This document shows, in pieces, positions 5,053 through 7,441 of a stretch of DNA of 7,441 bases. The DNA lies in NCBI GenBank assembly GCA_007124575.1, contig SLEW01000038.1, positions 1 to 7,441 of the forward strand, read 5' to 3'. The notes below the pieces were generated by a model. It had not been told where the DNA came from and made no database searches. It saw nothing but the letters and a program-made list of their open reading frames with translations. How positions within the stretch are numbered: position 1 is the stretch's first letter; each line of letters opens with the position of its first letter. A program made the position numbers and the translations under genes. This stretch comes from Bacteroidales bacterium. Lineage in GTDB: Bacteria; Bacteroidota; Bacteroidia; Bacteroidales; UBA7960.

Positions 5053-6750
5053 TTAAAGCTCCACCTCAAATTTATGTTCTTCTTCATCTCTCACTATAAC
5101 AACCTTTACATGCTGCCCTTCGTTCAGTTCTCCCAAAGCCTCCATGTATGAATGAATCTCCACAACAGGAGCACCATTGATGCGCACAATGACATCTCCA
5201 TCCTGTATTCCGGCTTTTTCAGCTGGCCTGTCGTCAGAAACGGAGAGCACCCGGAGCCCTTCTCCATCATATCCATGATCGGGCATCAGTCCCAGAGTTA
5301 TAGTGGGCGTTCGCTGGCGCTCAGACTCAGGAGAGGAAGATCTCGAAAACTCAAGTTCATCATACCCTTCGAGGGTTTCTGCCATGTCCAGGGCAAACCG
5401 TAATATCTCCCTGGCCCCCTCGTAGTTAACCTTATCGGCGGTGTCTCCCGGCTTGTGGTAGTCGTCATGCACACCGGTAAAGAAGAACAATACGGGTATA
5501 TCCATCACATAGAATGAGGTATGGTCAGAGCCACCACGCCCGCCAGGGCTCTTTCTCACATTGAAATGCTCAGGGGCGTGTGCGTCGATTAGCTCATCCC
5601 ATTCGGGTGACGAACCGGTTCCTATCATGGTAAGGTTATTGTCCTCCATCCGGCCTATCATGTCGAAGTTAAACATATAGATGATGCTTTCCATATCATA
5701 AGCGTCGCTTTGCACGAAATGGCGGCTTCCGAGCAGACCTTTCTCCTCGGCGGCAAACCCGATAAACAGGTAATTATGGTTATCGAATCCTTTTTGCTGA
5801 ATATACCTGGCGGCCTCAAGCACGCCGGCAGTACCGCTGGCATTGTCATCCGCGCCGGGATGAATGGCATGCACGCCGGGACTCATGGAGCCCCGGCCCC
5901 CAAAACCTACATGGTCGTGATGGCCACCTATGACAACCGTCGTTTCTGCCTCATTGTCAATATACCCGGCTACATTAATCGCGGTATGCTCTTCCCTGTG
6001 ACCATCCACGGTAATGTAAACGGTGCCGCCCTGATCCGACATCAGGCGATGCAACACCTGCTCCTGTGCAAACAGCAACGGGATGTCAAAATCCATCCTG
6101 GAAAGGCGCATATCGATGGGAGGATCTTCACGGCCTTCAACGGTATTGACAAAGATGATACCGCTGGCACCCCTTTCCGTGGCATGATTGACCTTATCAA
6201 ACCACAAGCGGAAAACCTGCCTGTCAGAGAGCGTGTCCAGTTTTTCAGGCAGGAAGAACTCCATAATAAATATTTTTCCTTCGAGATCATCATGCAGGGC
6301 ATAATCACAGTAATATTCGAAGCCTTCATGATCTTCCAGATCCGTCAGGCCATACCCCACGTGAGCAAAAGGGGCACTCAGGCTCACGGACGGGGATCCG
6401 GGGATCACATAATACTCGCTCTCATGCTCCATGGATGATTCCTGGTAAATGAATTCATTATCCATACCCCATACCCACTCTCCGGGAAAAGAAAACTCCT
6501 GGTAATACGATCCGTCAAAAAACGGCGCTATGCCTGCTTCCTGCATGCGCTCTTTAATATAGGCTACGGCTTTGCGCTCGCCTTCCGTGCCGGCCTCACG
6601 GCCTTCCATCTCTTCGGAAGCAAGGCTGTATACATCCTCTTTCAGCCGATCTGTTACTTCTGCCTTATCAAAATCAAAGGCCTGCAGAGAATATCCGAAA
6701 AGCAACAAAAAGGCAACACTCAATATGCCAGGGAAATACATTCGTCTCAT
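5053..6750 (-). CDS. Secreted M28-family zinc metallopeptidase with PA-like insert and C-terminal PDZ domain
   Basis: This 565-residue protein starts with a signal peptide: basic MRRM, a hydrophobic core about 6-20, and likely cleavage after SLQA (residue 24). No lipobox Cys is present, so it is probably periplasmic or secreted. An M28 N-terminal segment (about 28-90) is followed by a PA-like region (about 100-250). The M28 catalytic core (about 255-460) carries a complete-looking co-catalytic zinc site: GGHHDH (His277, Asp279), GADDNASG (Asp301/Asp302), AAEEKGLLGS (Glu335/Glu336), FDMIGR (Asp363) and DYHKPGDT (His432). After a Ser/Glu-rich linker (about 467-482) comes a PDZ domain (about 484-563) with AEKAGIQDGDVIVRING. 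The family mainly contains aminopeptidases and related exopeptidases; the substrate cannot be read from sequence. It lies just upstream of gpsA. I found no exact promoter match ahead of it. Family and domain order are clear. Confidence 0.94.
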   Translation of the reverse strand: MRRMYFPGILSVAFLLLFGYSLQAFDFDKAEVTDRLKEDVYSLASEEMEGREAGTEGERKAVAYIKERMQEAGIAPFFDGSYYQEFSFPGEWVWGMDNEFIYQESSMEHESEYYVIPGSPSVSLSAPFAHVGYGLTDLEDHEGFEYYCDYALHDDLEGKIFIMEFFLPEKLDTLSDRQVFRLWFDKVNHATERGASGIIFVNTVEGREDPPIDMRLSRMDFDIPLLFAQEQVLHRLMSDQGGTVYITVDGHREEHTAINVAGYIDNEAETTVVIGGHHDHVGFGGRGSMSPGVHAIHPGADDNASGTAGVLEAARYIQQKGFDNHNYLFIGFAAEEKGLLGSRHFVQSDAYDMESIIYMFNFDMIGRMEDNNLTMIGTGSSPEWDELIDAHAPEHFNVRKSPGGRGGSDHTSFYVMDIPVLFFFTGVHDDYHKPGDTADKVNYEGAREILRFALDMAETLEGYDELEFSRSSSPESERQRTPTITLGLMPDHGYDGEGLRVLSVSDDRPAEKAGIQDGDVIVRINGAPVVEIHSYMEALGELNEGQHVKVVIVRDEEEHKFEVEL

Positions 6751-6837
6751 TTGATATACATTATTTTAGTAAAGAAATACATAATAAACCAAAAACCAGT
6801 CACGGCAAAATGAACCACCAATTTTAGTGTATCATGG

Positions 6838-6869
6838 TTTGAATAAAAGCTTAAAATTACGTATTTTTG
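6838..6869 (+). promoter_or_regulatory. Bacteroidota-type promoter for the LapA-like gene
   Basis: TTTG (6838-6841), a 20-nt spacer and TATTTTTG (6862-6869) match the Bacteroidota consensus. Transcription would start near 6876, leaving a short leader of about 16 nt before the ATG at 6892. This supports that ATG as the true start. Confidence 0.62.
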
Positions 6870-6891
6870 AGAAACCAGAAAAATCGCTGCC

Positions 6892-7152
6892 ATGGAACCA
6901 AAAAAGAGAAGCATTTTATTCTGGGTAGTCAACACGCTGATTGCCCTGATAATCCTAATCTTCATAATCCAGAACTGGGATAAGGTAACCTTTACATTTT
7001 TATGGCTTGAAATAAAAGGCTATGGCTTCCTGGTGTACCCGGTCATTTTCCTTCTGGGGTTCCTGAGCAGCTGGCTTTGGTCACTCTATCGCGACCGCAG
7101 GAAAAAGCGGGACGAGAAAAACAAAACCGAAGCTTATCAGCTGGAAGAATAG
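6892..7152 (+). CDS. LapA-domain (DUF1049-like) small inner-membrane protein
   Basis: This 86-residue protein has a short basic N-terminus (MEPKKRS) and a first membrane helix at about 8-26. A small loop with IIQNWDKVTFTFLWLEIKG follows, then a second helix at about 44-66. The tail (YRDRRKKRDEKNK) is strongly charged and probably cytoplasmic. The two-helix layout, the QN motif followed by a V-F-rich loop, and the basic tail after helix two match the LapA/DUF1049 family. Escherichia coli LapA (YciS) acts with LapB in controlling lipopolysaccharide assembly. No lapB is visible here, so the role is inferred from family only. The gene stands alone on its strand with its own promoter and converges on nspC, 29 bp away. 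The family call is fairly good for so small a protein. Confidence 0.72.
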   Translation: MEPKKRSILFWVVNTLIALIILIFIIQNWDKVTFTFLWLEIKGYGFLVYPVIFLLGFLSSWLWSLYRDRRKKRDEKNKTEAYQLEE

Positions 7153-7181
7153 TTGGGTTGGCATCCAGGCTATCAGATACC

Positions 7182-7441
7182 TCATGACAGCTTGTCCTTA
7201 TAGTCTTCATAAGCAAACTTCCTGAGCAGATTGAAACTGCCATCTGCGCGGATTATACCTATTGACGGATGTTTTACTCCGTTAAAGAAGGTCGTTTTGA
7301 CCATGGTATAATGGATCATGTCATCGAAAATGATCCTGTCGCCCGGCTGCAGCTCTTTATCAAACGAATAATCACCCATTCCCATGTAATCACCTGCGAG
7401 GCAAGTTCCTCCGCCCATGCGGTATACCGGCTTGCCGGGCA
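7182..7441 (-). CDS. nspC: Carboxynorspermidine/carboxyspermidine decarboxylase, C-terminal part (5' end outside window)
   Basis: The last 85 or so residues are in the window, and the frame is open to the right edge (first complete codon at 7439-7437). The Met at 7418-7416 is internal, because the residues before it (PGKPVYR) also read like the family. The visible part holds GGGTCLAGDYMG, with the Cys and Asp of the substrate-side active-site loop of fold-III PLP decarboxylases. Next come the conserved GDRIIFDDMIHYTMVKTTFF, with the Tyr expected near PLP phosphate, and then NGVKHPSIGI. NspC removes CO2 from carboxynorspermidine or carboxyspermidine, the last step of the alternative polyamine route that starts from aspartate semialdehyde. 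The partner dehydrogenase gene is not in the window. Nothing suggests truncation other than the window edge. Confidence 0.9.
   Translation of the reverse strand, partial: PGKPVYRMGGGTCLAGDYMGMGDYSFDKELQPGDRIIFDDMIHYTMVKTTFFNGVKHPSIGIIRADGSFNLLRKFAYEDYKDKLS

Noticed and set aside
5710..6438. Plus-strand ORF of 242 codons inside the M28 peptidase
   Set aside because: It is antisense to the catalytic core, whose motifs are unmistakable. Long antisense frames are common in GC-balanced coding DNA.

Overview
The window looks like chromosomal DNA of a member of the Bacteroidota, probably an environmental Bacteroidales/Marinilabiliales-type bacterium. The clues are three upstream regions with the Bacteroidota promoter pattern (TTG or TTTG, 19-20 nt, then TAnnTTTG), A-rich leaders without Shine-Dalgarno motifs, and the gene set: pyrB with a separate pyrI, a secreted M28-PDZ peptidase, and carboxynorspermidine decarboxylase. 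There are no rRNA or tRNA genes, insertion sequences, CRISPR arrays or phage genes.

Layout. (1) 1-749, minus: the N-terminal 249 residues of a histidine kinase whose input domain is SnoaL/NTF2-like, cut by the window edge. (2) 750-1031: a 282-bp divergent control region with one consensus promoter per direction, plus a hairpin-forming inverted repeat and a short palindrome between them. (3) 1032-2393, plus: a COG2403 P-loop protein, related to archaeal cyclic 2,3-diphosphoglycerate synthetase, followed at once by a strong intrinsic terminator. (4) 2505-4000, plus: pyrB and pyrI, the catalytic and regulatory chains of aspartate carbamoyltransferase. (5) 4007-6750, minus: a secreted M28 metallopeptidase with a PDZ domain, then gpsA; gpsA converges on pyrI with 6 bp between stop codons. 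(6) 6892-7152, plus: a small LapA-like two-helix membrane protein with its own consensus promoter. (7) 7182-7441, minus: the C-terminal end of nspC, running off the right edge.

The genes are mostly housekeeping. PyrB and PyrI should form the allosteric holoenzyme for the first committed step of pyrimidine synthesis. GpsA makes sn-glycerol 3-phosphate for phospholipids. NspC belongs to (nor)spermidine synthesis. The M28 protein probably degrades peptides in the periplasm or outside the cell. The least understood parts are the COG2403 protein, with its Cys-rich tail and its place ahead of pyrBI, and the SnoaL-type histidine kinase transcribed divergently from it. The terminator between COG2403 and pyrB, together with the absence of a recognisable pyrB promoter, leaves open that pyrBI is controlled by read-through or attenuation.
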